Shown here piece after piece: positions 56,569 to 64,000 of a stretch of DNA of 64,000 bases. Under the pieces are notes generated by a model, which saw only the letters and a program-made list of their open reading frames with translations, was not told where the DNA came from and ran no database searches. This stretch comes from Rhabdaerophilum sp. SD176 (GTDB lineage: Bacteria; Pseudomonadota; Alphaproteobacteria; Rhizobiales; Beijerinckiaceae), in the NCBI RefSeq assembly GCF_030143245.1, contig NZ_JARJNS010000003.1, positions 496,001 to 560,000 on the forward strand. The letters run 5' to 3'. Within the stretch, counting starts at the first letter, position 1, and every line of letters begins with the position of its first letter. The translations under genes and the position numbers were made by a program.

Positions 56569-57453
56569 ATGAGCACCGGCGAGCGGAACGCGGAATACTG
56601 GGCCAAGCGCGCCATCTATCATGCCCTTGGCCTGCTTCCGACGGATTGGGCCTCGAATATCGGCAGCCACGGCATCCGCCGGAATGTCCGGCTGAACCGG
56701 CCGGAGATCATCGCCAATGCCCGGGCCAACCTTGCCCGGCACCGCCCCGGCGCCTCGTCGGCCGAACTGGACGGGTGGGTCGACGAATTCCTCGACGGCG
56801 TCGGGCGCATCATGGCTGAATTCTCGGTCATCCACCGTTTCCTGCCTGAGGGGAGGTTGGCGGTCGAGGGGCTTGAGGCGTTCCGCACCCTCGCCGGCCG
56901 CGAGCCTCTCATCGCCATCGGGCTGCATACCGGCAACTGGGAAACGTTCGGGCCGGTCTTCCAGGAGGCCGGCATTCCGCTGACTTCGTTTTACCAGCCA
57001 CCGGATGATCTGCTGGAGCGCGAGGTGGCGGTGAAGACACGCCGGCGATTCGGCGTCGACCTGCTCCGGCCCGATGCTTCCGGCGTCCGCGAGGCGATGC
57101 GCCGGCTGCGCGCGAATCGGGTTATCATGATCTTCCCGGACGAGGCGCGCGACGGGCACACAATGGGCCCGCTTTTCGGCCGGGAGCCGCACGAAGCGGG
57201 CAATCTCTCGATTGCGGCGCGGCTTTCCCGCCATACCGGCGCACGGTTCGTGATCTGCCACAGCGAACGTCTGGCCGGAGCAAGGTTCCGGCTGCGTTTC
57301 GGCACGCCTTTCGCGCTGCCGGAACGGGCCCGGCCGGACCGGCTGGCCGATGTCGCCTTCCTCAATAGCGCGGTCGAGCCGATTGTGGCGGCCAATATCC
57401 CCCGCTGGTATTTCCTCGACGATTCCATCGCCCCGATCGATCAGAAAACCTGA
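56569..57453 (+). CDS. LpxL/HtrB-like lysophospholipid/lauroyl acyltransferase
   Basis: This 294-residue protein belongs to the LpxL/HtrB acyltransferase superfamily. The catalytic HX4(D/E) motif is HTGNWE in IAIGLHTGNWETFGPV; the second block is FPDEARDGHTMGPLFG. There is no clear transmembrane anchor. The end PEARPDR-like LPERARPDRLADVAFLNSAVEPIVAANIPRWYFLDD is typical. It is likely to acylate a lipid in the surface or outer membrane, with the P450 gene 7 bp before it in the same operon. Confidence 0.85.
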   Translation: MSTGERNAEYWAKRAIYHALGLLPTDWASNIGSHGIRRNVRLNRPEIIANARANLARHRPGASSAELDGWVDEFLDGVGRIMAEFSVIHRFLPEGRLAVEGLEAFRTLAGREPLIAIGLHTGNWETFGPVFQEAGIPLTSFYQPPDDLLEREVAVKTRRRFGVDLLRPDASGVREAMRRLRANRVIMIFPDEARDGHTMGPLFGREPHEAGNLSIAARLSRHTGARFVICHSERLAGARFRLRFGTPFALPERARPDRLADVAFLNSAVEPIVAANIPRWYFLDDSIAPIDQKT

Positions 57454-57596
57454 TGGATTTCATATGGTTAAGCTGGCATTAAACCTGTTGCGAAATTGCG
57501 TCATGGAGCCACAATCGTGTCACGGATCATTTGCATTCGCCATGCGACTGTGTAGTCAGGGTACGCAAGACTGACGGGTTGGGTTTGGTAGACCGG

Positions 57597-58760
57597 ATGA
57601 TTTCCAGCGGACAGATTTGGGCAGGCATCGTTCTCGCGGCCATCGGCCTTGCGGGCTGCTCGGCTCTGCCATCCTCTGGGCCCACTTCGGTCGAGGTCAC
57701 GACCGCCTCGACGAGCGAAACCAGCATTCGCTACATCCTGCGCGATGTGAACGAGGAGGTTGTTTCCATCCTCTCGAGCTCGCGGGCCCGGTCCTTCAAC
57801 GAAAGCTTCGGTGACCGCCGACCCGCGCCCTCCCAGCGCATCGGCATCGGTGACACGATCCTCGTCACTATCTGGGAAGCCGCGGCCGGCGGTCTGTTCT
57901 CCTCCCCGGCGATCGACCGGAATTCGACCGGCGCACGCTCGGCCGTGATCCCGGAACAGGTCGTCGCCCGCGATGGCTCGATTACGGTCCCCTATGCCGG
58001 CCGCGTTGCGGTGGCGGGGCTGACGACACCGGAAGTCGAGCGCCGTATCGTCGAGCGACTGACCGGAAAGGCCATCGAGCCGCAGGTGCTCGTGACCGTG
58101 CCGCGCGGCATGTCCAATGCCGTCACTATCCTCGGCGAAGTCACCAACGGGGCTCGTGTGCCGCTCTCGGTCCGCGGCGAGCGCATCCTTGATGTTCTGG
58201 CCACGGCCGGTGGCATTCGCGCTCCCGCGCATGAGACCTTCGTAAGCCTGCAGCGTGGTGGTCGCTCGGTTACGGTGCCGTTACAGCGGCTGATCAAGAA
58301 CCCGGCGGACAATATTTTCGCCCATCCGAGCGACGTGCTCACGGTGATTCGTGATCCGCAGACCTTCTCCGCCTTCGGCGCTGCCGGCCGCAATGCGGTC
58401 GTGCCCTTCGATGCGGCGGGCATCACGCTCGAACAGGCCCTTGCCAAGGCGGGCGGTCTGCTGGATTTCCGCTCCGACCCGGAAGGGGTGTTCCTGCTCC
58501 GCTTCGAATCGGTCTCGATTGCACGCCAGCTCGATCCGAACTTCGCGATGGCGGCGCACGATACCCGCGTACCGGTGGTTTATCGGGTCAACATGCGGGA
58601 TCCGCGCTCCTATTTCCTTGCGCAGAAAATCGATATCCGCAACCGCGACATGCTCTACATCGCCAATGCACCGCTGAACGAAATCCAGAAGGTTCTGGCT
58701 CTCTTCAACACGGCGGCCCAGCCGGCCCTGACCGCCTCGGCTCTGGCCAACGGATTCTGA
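57597..58760 (+). CDS. Capsule polysaccharide export lipoprotein (KpsD/BexD/Wza family)
   Basis: This 387-residue outer-membrane lipoprotein has the lipobox LAGC (MISSGQIWAGIVLAAIGLAGC), the poly-export domain GDTILVTIWEAAAGGLF and IPEQVVARDGSITVPYAGRVAVAGLT, and soluble ligand-binding-beta-grasp repeats (NAVTILGEVTNGARVPLSVRGERILDVLATAGG). It forms the export channel for capsule or exopolysaccharide. Start at 57597 chosen to give the lipobox signal. It is followed after 4 bp by the SDR gene. Confidence 0.9.
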   Translation: MISSGQIWAGIVLAAIGLAGCSALPSSGPTSVEVTTASTSETSIRYILRDVNEEVVSILSSSRARSFNESFGDRRPAPSQRIGIGDTILVTIWEAAAGGLFSSPAIDRNSTGARSAVIPEQVVARDGSITVPYAGRVAVAGLTTPEVERRIVERLTGKAIEPQVLVTVPRGMSNAVTILGEVTNGARVPLSVRGERILDVLATAGGIRAPAHETFVSLQRGGRSVTVPLQRLIKNPADNIFAHPSDVLTVIRDPQTFSAFGAAGRNAVVPFDAAGITLEQALAKAGGLLDFRSDPEGVFLLRFESVSIARQLDPNFAMAAHDTRVPVVYRVNMRDPRSYFLAQKIDIRNRDMLYIANAPLNEIQKVLALFNTAAQPALTASALANGF

Positions 58761-58764
58761 TCGC

Positions 58765-59577
58765 ATGGCCGGCGGTACCGGCCTGCCTGTCGCGGTCATC
58801 TCGGGCGGATCGAGCGGGATCGGGCTTGAAATGGCCCGGCAGCTTGGGCGCGAGGGCTGGCATCTCGTTCTCCTCGCCCGTCGGCAGGCCATGCTGGATG
58901 ACGCTGCAGCCTCGCTCGCCTCATCCGGTGCTACCCTGGTCGAGACGATCAGCGTTGATGTCACGGATAGCGCGGCCTGTGCCTCTGCTATCGCCAATAT
59001 CACGGCCCGTCACGGCAGGATCGACTGGCTCGTGACGTCGGCGGGGGTGGCCGAGCCCGGCATGTTCGTCGATATTCCGCTCGATAACCACCGGTTCCAG
59101 ATGGAAGCGAACTATTTCGGAACGCTGAACCTCATCCACCCCGTTGTGCCGGTGATGCGCCGCCAGCGCAGCGGCCGGATAACGCTGATCTCGTCCGGCG
59201 CGGCCTTCATTGGCATTGCCGGCTATTCAGCCTATGCGCCGAGCAAGTTCGCCATCCGCGGCCTCGCCGAATCCCTGGCCCTTGAACTTGAAGGCGAGGG
59301 GATTGTGGTCAGCGTCGCCTATCCGCCCGATACCGACACGCCGCAATACGCGCATGAGAACCTGACCAAGCCGGAAGCGACCAGGGAAATCACCGCGGTC
59401 GGCGGCCTGATGTCCGCCGGGGCCGTGGCTCGGGTTCTGATCAAGGACGCCAAGGCCGGAAAGCTGATGTTGCTTCCGGGCCTCCTGATCAAACTGCTCG
59501 CACCGCTGCACTCGCTCTATGCTCCGGTCTTCCGCTGGCAGCAGCGCCGCATCCTCCGCAAGTATCGCAACCGATGA
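58765..59577 (+). CDS. Short-chain dehydrogenase, 3-ketodihydrosphingosine-reductase-like
   Basis: This 270-residue SDR has the cofactor motif SGGSSGIGLEMAR, catalytic Ser in LISSGAAFIG and the YxxxK pair YAPSKFAIRG. The segment AYPPDTDTPQYAHENLTKP after it is the signature of 3-ketodihydrosphingosine reductases (KDSR/Tsc10). A hydrophobic C-terminal segment (LMLLPGLLIKLLAPL) could bind membrane. This suggests a sphingoid-base or other long-chain keto lipid substrate. It lies 4 bp after the polysaccharide-export gene, an unusual pairing. Confidence 0.85.
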   Translation: MAGGTGLPVAVISGGSSGIGLEMARQLGREGWHLVLLARRQAMLDDAAASLASSGATLVETISVDVTDSAACASAIANITARHGRIDWLVTSAGVAEPGMFVDIPLDNHRFQMEANYFGTLNLIHPVVPVMRRQRSGRITLISSGAAFIGIAGYSAYAPSKFAIRGLAESLALELEGEGIVVSVAYPPDTDTPQYAHENLTKPEATREITAVGGLMSAGAVARVLIKDAKAGKLMLLPGLLIKLLAPLHSLYAPVFRWQQRRILRKYRNR

Positions 59578-59771
59578 ACCCCTTCGGTCGGACGATGGCC
59601 GCTGGTGCGCATCCTTCGGAAATATCATGGTAACCCCAATTGATGTTCGTTCCTGGCAGGGACCGTTTCAATAACCTTCTCTCGTTAGGCTCCCAGCCGC
59701 CGACAGGACCCAATCGGCCTCGCGCCCGCAGGACAGGACGCGCAAGCGGCGGATAGATCACGGAGTTGAAG

Positions 59772-61430
59772 ATGCAGAACATGCGGGCCAGGGAACTGGA
59801 GACATTGGAACGCCGGTTCGTCGATCAGCCACAGGACCGCAGCCTCGGCGTCGTCATCGCCTGTTCCGGTGCCCGTGCGACCATCCTCGCCGATACCGCC
59901 CATATCCAGGCTGAACGGGCTGGCCGCTGGTCGGTCGGCAGCCTGATCACGCTGATCGGCCGTACCAGCCGCATCGTCGGCTTCGTCTACGAGATGCATG
60001 CTGAAGGCGTTGCCACGGAAACCGACCTCCCGCCGCGGACACAAGTCCAGATCGAGCTGGTCGGCGAGATCCAGGACAACGATGAGGGCCGGCCCGTCTT
60101 CCGGCGTGGCATCCGGGAATATCCCGGCCTCGGTGCCAAGGCCCATGTCATCCGCCAGGATGATCTTGAGGCGATTTATGCTGTGCGTTCCGGCCATGCC
60201 GCCGCCATTGGCGCGCTGGCCCAGGCACCAACCCTCAAGGCCCATGTGGATCTTGATGCGATGCTGCGCCAGCATTTCGCGCTGGTCGGCTCAACAGGGG
60301 TCGGCAAATCGACGGCCTTCTCGATCCTGATGACCGAGGCTATTGCTACCCGTCCAAACCTGCGCGCCCTCATCCTCGACCCGCATAACGAATTCGCCGC
60401 GGCCTTCGGCAAGGATGCCGTCGTGTTGGATCTGCGCTCGCTGGCCTTCCCCTATTACCTCTTCAGCTTCGAGGAATTCACGCATGTGCTGTTCCGCGGC
60501 CGCGAGGCGCCGGAAGGCGAGATCGAGTTCCTGCGCGAGGCCATCACCGAGGCAAAGGATGCCTTCCGGACGGAGGCCAGCACTTTCCATAGTGGTATTC
60601 TCAAACGTCAGCTCCGGGGCGAGAGCCAGGCAACCTCGGTGGATGCGCCTTCGCCCTATCGGCTCACCGACATCATGAGCTCGATCGACGAGCATCTCGG
60701 TCGCCTCGAACCGCGCTACAAGCGCTCGGACCTGCGCGCACTGAAGACCCGGCTCGATAGCCTGAAAAATGATCCGCAATTCGACTTCATGTTCGCCAAG
60801 GGCGAATCCGGTGACGTGCTTGAGGACCTGCTGCGCCAGATCTTCCGGATCGCCGATTCCGGCAGGCGGATCACTATCTTGCAGCTTGCCGGCGTTCCTG
60901 CTGATGTCGTCAGCGCGATCGTCTCCGTGCTCGCGCGTTTTGCGTTCGAGACGGCCATGCATGCCGGTGCGGGCTATGAAATCGTTCTGGCCTGTGAGGA
61001 GGCGCATCGCTACATCCCGCAGGACGAGCGGAGTGCTTTTGGCCCGGTGCGCCGCGCCATTGCGCGCATCGCCAAGGAAGGACGCAAATATGGCTGCTAT
61101 CTCGGACTGATTTCCCAGCGCCCGAGCGAGCTCGACCCGACCATTTTCTCGCAATGCTCGACAATCTTTGCGATGCGGCTGGCCAACGAACGCGACCAGG
61201 ATGTCATTCGAAGCGCCTTCCCGGACACGTCCGCCCATGTGCTGAGCTTCCTCGCAGCGATTGGAAACCGCGAGGCGATTGCTTTCGGCGAGGCCCTCGT
61301 GATGCCGATGCGGATGATCTTCTCGGAACGTCAGGTTGGCATGCTGCCAGCCTCCAACCACGCCACTCATGCCGCGCAGCAGGGTCTGAGTATCCATATG
61401 CTGGTCGAAAGATTGCGCGGTCGTCTGTGA
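59772..61430 (+). CDS. HerA/FtsK-type ATPase (DUF87)
   Basis: This 552-residue protein has an N-terminal HAS-barrel-like beta domain (SLGVVIACSGARATIL, VGSLITLIGRTSRIVGFVYE) and a HerA-type P-loop ATPase: Walker A GSTGVGKSTAF, Walker B EIVLACEEAHRYIP and sensor/arginine regions LISQRPSELDPTIFSQC. HerA ATPases usually partner the nuclease NurA in DNA end resection or phage defence; no nuclease is adjacent. It starts at ATG 59772 with GGAG six bases upstream. Its neighbours are capsule genes, so the genomic context is unexpected. Confidence 0.88.
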   Translation: MQNMRARELETLERRFVDQPQDRSLGVVIACSGARATILADTAHIQAERAGRWSVGSLITLIGRTSRIVGFVYEMHAEGVATETDLPPRTQVQIELVGEIQDNDEGRPVFRRGIREYPGLGAKAHVIRQDDLEAIYAVRSGHAAAIGALAQAPTLKAHVDLDAMLRQHFALVGSTGVGKSTAFSILMTEAIATRPNLRALILDPHNEFAAAFGKDAVVLDLRSLAFPYYLFSFEEFTHVLFRGREAPEGEIEFLREAITEAKDAFRTEASTFHSGILKRQLRGESQATSVDAPSPYRLTDIMSSIDEHLGRLEPRYKRSDLRALKTRLDSLKNDPQFDFMFAKGESGDVLEDLLRQIFRIADSGRRITILQLAGVPADVVSAIVSVLARFAFETAMHAGAGYEIVLACEEAHRYIPQDERSAFGPVRRAIARIAKEGRKYGCYLGLISQRPSELDPTIFSQCSTIFAMRLANERDQDVIRSAFPDTSAHVLSFLAAIGNREAIAFGEALVMPMRMIFSERQVGMLPASNHATHAAQQGLSIHMLVERLRGRL

Positions 61431-61534
61431 TAATGGCCTGTGTAATCGGGCATTTTTTCCTCCCCGCAGGCCTAAATCCGCGCTAAACGGCGTGCCTCGG
61501 GGCGGCGCAGTCGCCGGCCCCGCCATGGAGGCCC

Positions 61535-62836
61535 ATGTCATCCCCGCTGCGCGTGATCCTGATGCTGCATGGCCCGACCGCGCCCTTCTGGCGTGAGCTC
61601 GGCCGCGGCTTCGAGGCCGCCGGATGCCGGGTCGTGAAGGTCCATTTCGCGCTCGGCGAATTCCTCTACTGGGGGCGCCCTGGCGGCATCCATTATCGCG
61701 GCCGCCTCCGCAATTGGCCGGAATTCCTCCGCCGGCTCATTCGCCGCGAGGGCATCACCGATATCCTCTACTACGCCGATCGCTTTGCCTATCATGTCGC
61801 AGCCCGGCAGGTCGCGGAAGAAGCTGGAATACCGGCCTATGCCGTCGAGAACGGCTATCTCCGGCCCGACTGGATCACGCTCGAGCGGGGCGGTATGGGC
61901 GCCTATTCGCATATGCCGGTCGATCCGGCGCGCTACCGCGCGCTCGCGGCGGAGTGCCCGGCGCCCGATCTCGCCGTGCGCTATCCCGTCGGTTTCTGGA
62001 CCGAGATCCTCCATGAAGTGACCTATTCCTGGTTCAACTTTTTCTGGCGGGCATTGTATCCGGGATGGCAATCCGGCAAATACTACAATTCGATCCTGGA
62101 GGTGCTGGTCGGCATCCCTCGTCTCCTCAGGCAGAAGGGCCTTGCCCGGGCGGCCGAGGCGACGATCGAGGCGCATCTGGAATCCGGGCGGCCCTATTTC
62201 GTCCTGCCGCTTCAATTGCAGGGCGATTACCAGATCCGCGACAACTCGCCGTTCACGCATATGGGCGAGATGATCGAGATGGTCTTCGCCTCCTTCGCCC
62301 GCCACGCGCCGGCCGGGGCCGATCTTGTCGTCAAGCAGCACCCGCATGACAACAACGCCGAGGATTTCGCCGGCCTCGTCGCCCGCACCGCGCAGCAGCA
62401 TGGCCTTGCCGACCGGGTATCCTTCATCGATGGCGGCGATCTCGGACGCCTGCTGGCAAGCGCGCGCGGCTGCGTGATGATCAACTCGACCGTCGGCCTG
62501 TTCTCGCTCCGCAAGGCCTGCCCGACCAAGATCCTCGGCATGGCGATCTATGACATGCCGGGCCTGACGCATCAGGGCACGCTCGACAGCTTCTGGCAGG
62601 ATCCCGAGCCGGTCGATGCCGCCCTGGTGGAGGCCTTTGTCCGCGTCCTGGCGGCAACGATCCAGGTCAAGGGATCGTTCTACCATCCCGAGGGACGCCG
62701 GCAGGCGGTGCAGACGGTCATCCGCCGCATCCTCGAGGGCCAGGTCAACGAACCGGGCGGCTTTGTCGATCCGCCGCCCCGGCTGGAAGCCGCACGCCGG
62801 ATCGGCGTACCGGTGGACCGAAATCCGCTGACCTAA
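61535..62836 (+). CDS. kpsS: Capsular polysaccharide glycolipid-linker glycosyltransferase (KpsS family)
   Basis: This 433-residue protein matches the capsule polysaccharide biosynthesis family of KpsS/LipA: RVILMLHGPTAPFWRELGRGFEAAG at the start, AVENGYLRPDWITLERGGMG, PLQLQGDYQIRDNSPF, and VVKQHPHDNN with HQ/HP element of beta-Kdo transferases. KpsS adds the first Kdo residue onto phosphatidylglycerol to start the capsule's lipid anchor. Full length. It sits before a convergent glycosyltransferase gene. Confidence 0.85.
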   Translation: MSSPLRVILMLHGPTAPFWRELGRGFEAAGCRVVKVHFALGEFLYWGRPGGIHYRGRLRNWPEFLRRLIRREGITDILYYADRFAYHVAARQVAEEAGIPAYAVENGYLRPDWITLERGGMGAYSHMPVDPARYRALAAECPAPDLAVRYPVGFWTEILHEVTYSWFNFFWRALYPGWQSGKYYNSILEVLVGIPRLLRQKGLARAAEATIEAHLESGRPYFVLPLQLQGDYQIRDNSPFTHMGEMIEMVFASFARHAPAGADLVVKQHPHDNNAEDFAGLVARTAQQHGLADRVSFIDGGDLGRLLASARGCVMINSTVGLFSLRKACPTKILGMAIYDMPGLTHQGTLDSFWQDPEPVDAALVEAFVRVLAATIQVKGSFYHPEGRRQAVQTVIRRILEGQVNEPGGFVDPPPRLEAARRIGVPVDRNPLT

Positions 62837-62850
62837 AGCCCTGTCAGCCG

Positions 62851-64000
62851 TTAGACATCCTGCAGGATGCGTCCGATCTCGGTCATGTAGGTCGGCCAGC
62901 TTGCCGGCCGGAAATGCGACAATCGTTGCTTCAGGGCCAGATATTCGGCTCCGTCCTGACTGAGCCAGAGGATGTCCCGCCTCCAGCCGGCATGGTCATC
63001 CGGCGCCCGGAACAGGGCCCAGTCGCGATTGGCATCATGATGAGCCGGAATATCGGAGACAAGGGCGGGCGTGCCCAGCGCCATCGCCTCAACCGGCGGC
63101 AGGCCGAACCCTTCTGCGAACGAGGGCATCAGGACAGCACGTGCCCCGGCCATCAGCTCGGCCAGGGCCGGACTCGACAGGCCGCGTGCAGCGATGACAT
63201 GGTCCGACAGATGCGGCGATCCGGCGATCCGGGCCAGCACCTCGTCCGAGCGGAAGCCCGGCGCACCGGCAATCACCAGCCGCGGCGCGGCGGTGCCATA
63301 ATCGCGCACCAGCCCGTCCCAGATATCGAGGAGCAGGGCGTGGTTCTTGCGAGGCTCGATGGCCCCGCAGATCACAAAATAGGGATGCTTCTGCAAGGCA
63401 GGGTTCGGGGCAATGCGGTTGAGGAAAAGGTCGTCAATCGGCAACGGCACGGCATGGATTGGCTTGGGCGGCGCGTTCCACTCCTCGAGGCGGCGGGCGA
63501 TGCTTTCGCCGGCCGAGGCCGTCGGCACGATCAGCGCGCGCGCATGGCGCGCCACCTTCTTCATCACACGCTCATGCGAGGTGACGGTCTCATTTGCAAC
63601 GAAATGCGGGTAATCCAGCGGGATCACGTCATGGATCAGGAAGACAGGCGCAATATCCGGCCTCTGAGGACGCCATTTGAAGGCGCCGGGAAAGGTGATG
63701 CCGTAATGGCCGATATCGAGATAGACAGCGTCCTTCGGCAAATCCCGCATCGGCCGTCCGAGGGAGAACCCGTCACCCAGGAGCACATGCGCCATCCGGT
63801 AAAGCGATGGCGGCGATAAAAGGCCCGGCTGTGCCGCTCTGGAAAGGGTAAAGCCCGAGGGATCGCCAGCGCGGCGGCGTCCACCGAGCCGGTCAATCAC
63901 CCGCTCGAGAGCAGCATCATCGGCTGCGCCGCCATGCTCGCGCCACAGAGCGGCAAGGCGGTCGCGCCCGCGCAGCACGCGCTCGCGCGAGTAGAAGCGC
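62851..64000 (-). CDS. Glycosyltransferase family 4 (GT-B), 5' partial
   Basis: The frame is open to the right edge of the window, so the N-terminus is missing; 382 residues are visible. It has a GT-B fold of the GT4 group: PVFLIHDVIPLDYPHFVANETV, IVPTASAGESIARRLEEW, then PYFVICGAIEPRKNHALLLDIWD, and the donor-binding C-terminal block MPSFAEGFGLPPVEAMALGTPALVSD with the EX7E motif. It transfers a sugar, probably mannose or similar, in surface-polysaccharide assembly. It converges with the KpsS gene with a 14-bp gap. Confidence 0.88.
   Translation of the reverse strand, partial: RFYSRERVLRGRDRLAALWREHGGAADDAALERVIDRLGGRRRAGDPSGFTLSRAAQPGLLSPPSLYRMAHVLLGDGFSLGRPMRDLPKDAVYLDIGHYGITFPGAFKWRPQRPDIAPVFLIHDVIPLDYPHFVANETVTSHERVMKKVARHARALIVPTASAGESIARRLEEWNAPPKPIHAVPLPIDDLFLNRIAPNPALQKHPYFVICGAIEPRKNHALLLDIWDGLVRDYGTAAPRLVIAGAPGFRSDEVLARIAGSPHLSDHVIAARGLSSPALAELMAGARAVLMPSFAEGFGLPPVEAMALGTPALVSDIPAHHDANRDWALFRAPDDHAGWRRDILWLSQDGAEYLALKQRLSHFRPASWPTYMTEIGRILQDV

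Noticed and set aside
61441-61534. Terminator between the HerA-like gene and kpsS
   Set aside because: GGCCTG and CAGGCC can pair but with a very long loop and no U-run after the stem; too weak.

Overview
The window is a high-GC chromosome-like segment from an alphaproteobacterium, probably of the Hyphomicrobiales or a close relative. This is an inference from several features: a red-type (form IC) RuBisCO operon ordered cbbR/cbbFPTALSXY, AglEFGK-type alpha-glucoside transport, and TCT and TRAP transporters next to dedicated regulators. The genus cannot be named from the sequence. No rRNA, tRNA, CRISPR array or intact insertion sequence was recognised. Most genes lie in tight operons with 4-bp ATGA overlaps.

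Layout. 1-1020: the 3' end of an addiction-module antidote gene and two decayed reading frames, one a relic of an IS3-type OrfA. 1021-3894 (minus): an operon for a renalase-like flavoprotein, an ICMT-like membrane methyltransferase, a DUF4149 protein and a CIA30 protein. 4135-4843: two small genes. 4876-12072: a GntR/LacI-type repressor divergent from a sugar or sugar-acid ABC importer operon that also holds a cytochrome b561-like protein and an SMP-30 lactonase. A perfect 16-bp operator lies between them. 12077-18487: a three-gene sensory operon (periplasmic binding protein, TctE-like kinase, TctD-like regulator) divergent from tctCBA. 18522-28326: a complete Calvin-cycle operon with CbbR. 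28313-36215: a second LacI regulator, a perfect 20-bp operator and an alpha-glucoside ABC/GH31 operon. 36401-43876: a TRAP transporter fused by overlap into an operon with hydantoinase A/B and an Asp/Glu-racemase-superfamily enzyme. 43997-47679: a CaCA antiporter and an Amt ammonium channel fused to a chemoreceptor signalling domain. 47700-50580: a gene-poor toxin-antitoxin graveyard with one intact vapBC, a frameshifted doc, an RHS fragment and a DUF1778 antitoxin interrupted by a 17-bp tandem repeat. 50581-64000: surface-polysaccharide and lipid genes (GDP-mannose synthesis, c-di-GMP enzyme, P450, LpxL-like acyltransferase, KpsD-like exporter, ketosphinganine-reductase-like SDR, HerA-like ATPase, KpsS-like protein, glycosyltransferase).

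Together the genes describe a mixotroph: it can fix CO2, import several sugars, tricarboxylates and dicarboxylate-like acids, sense ammonium and build a capsule. The most unusual item is the Amt-chemoreceptor fusion. The clearest regulatory signals are the two perfect LacI-family operators. A recurring design is a GC-rich hairpin just after every periplasmic binding-protein gene that starts a transporter cluster, and another after cbbS.
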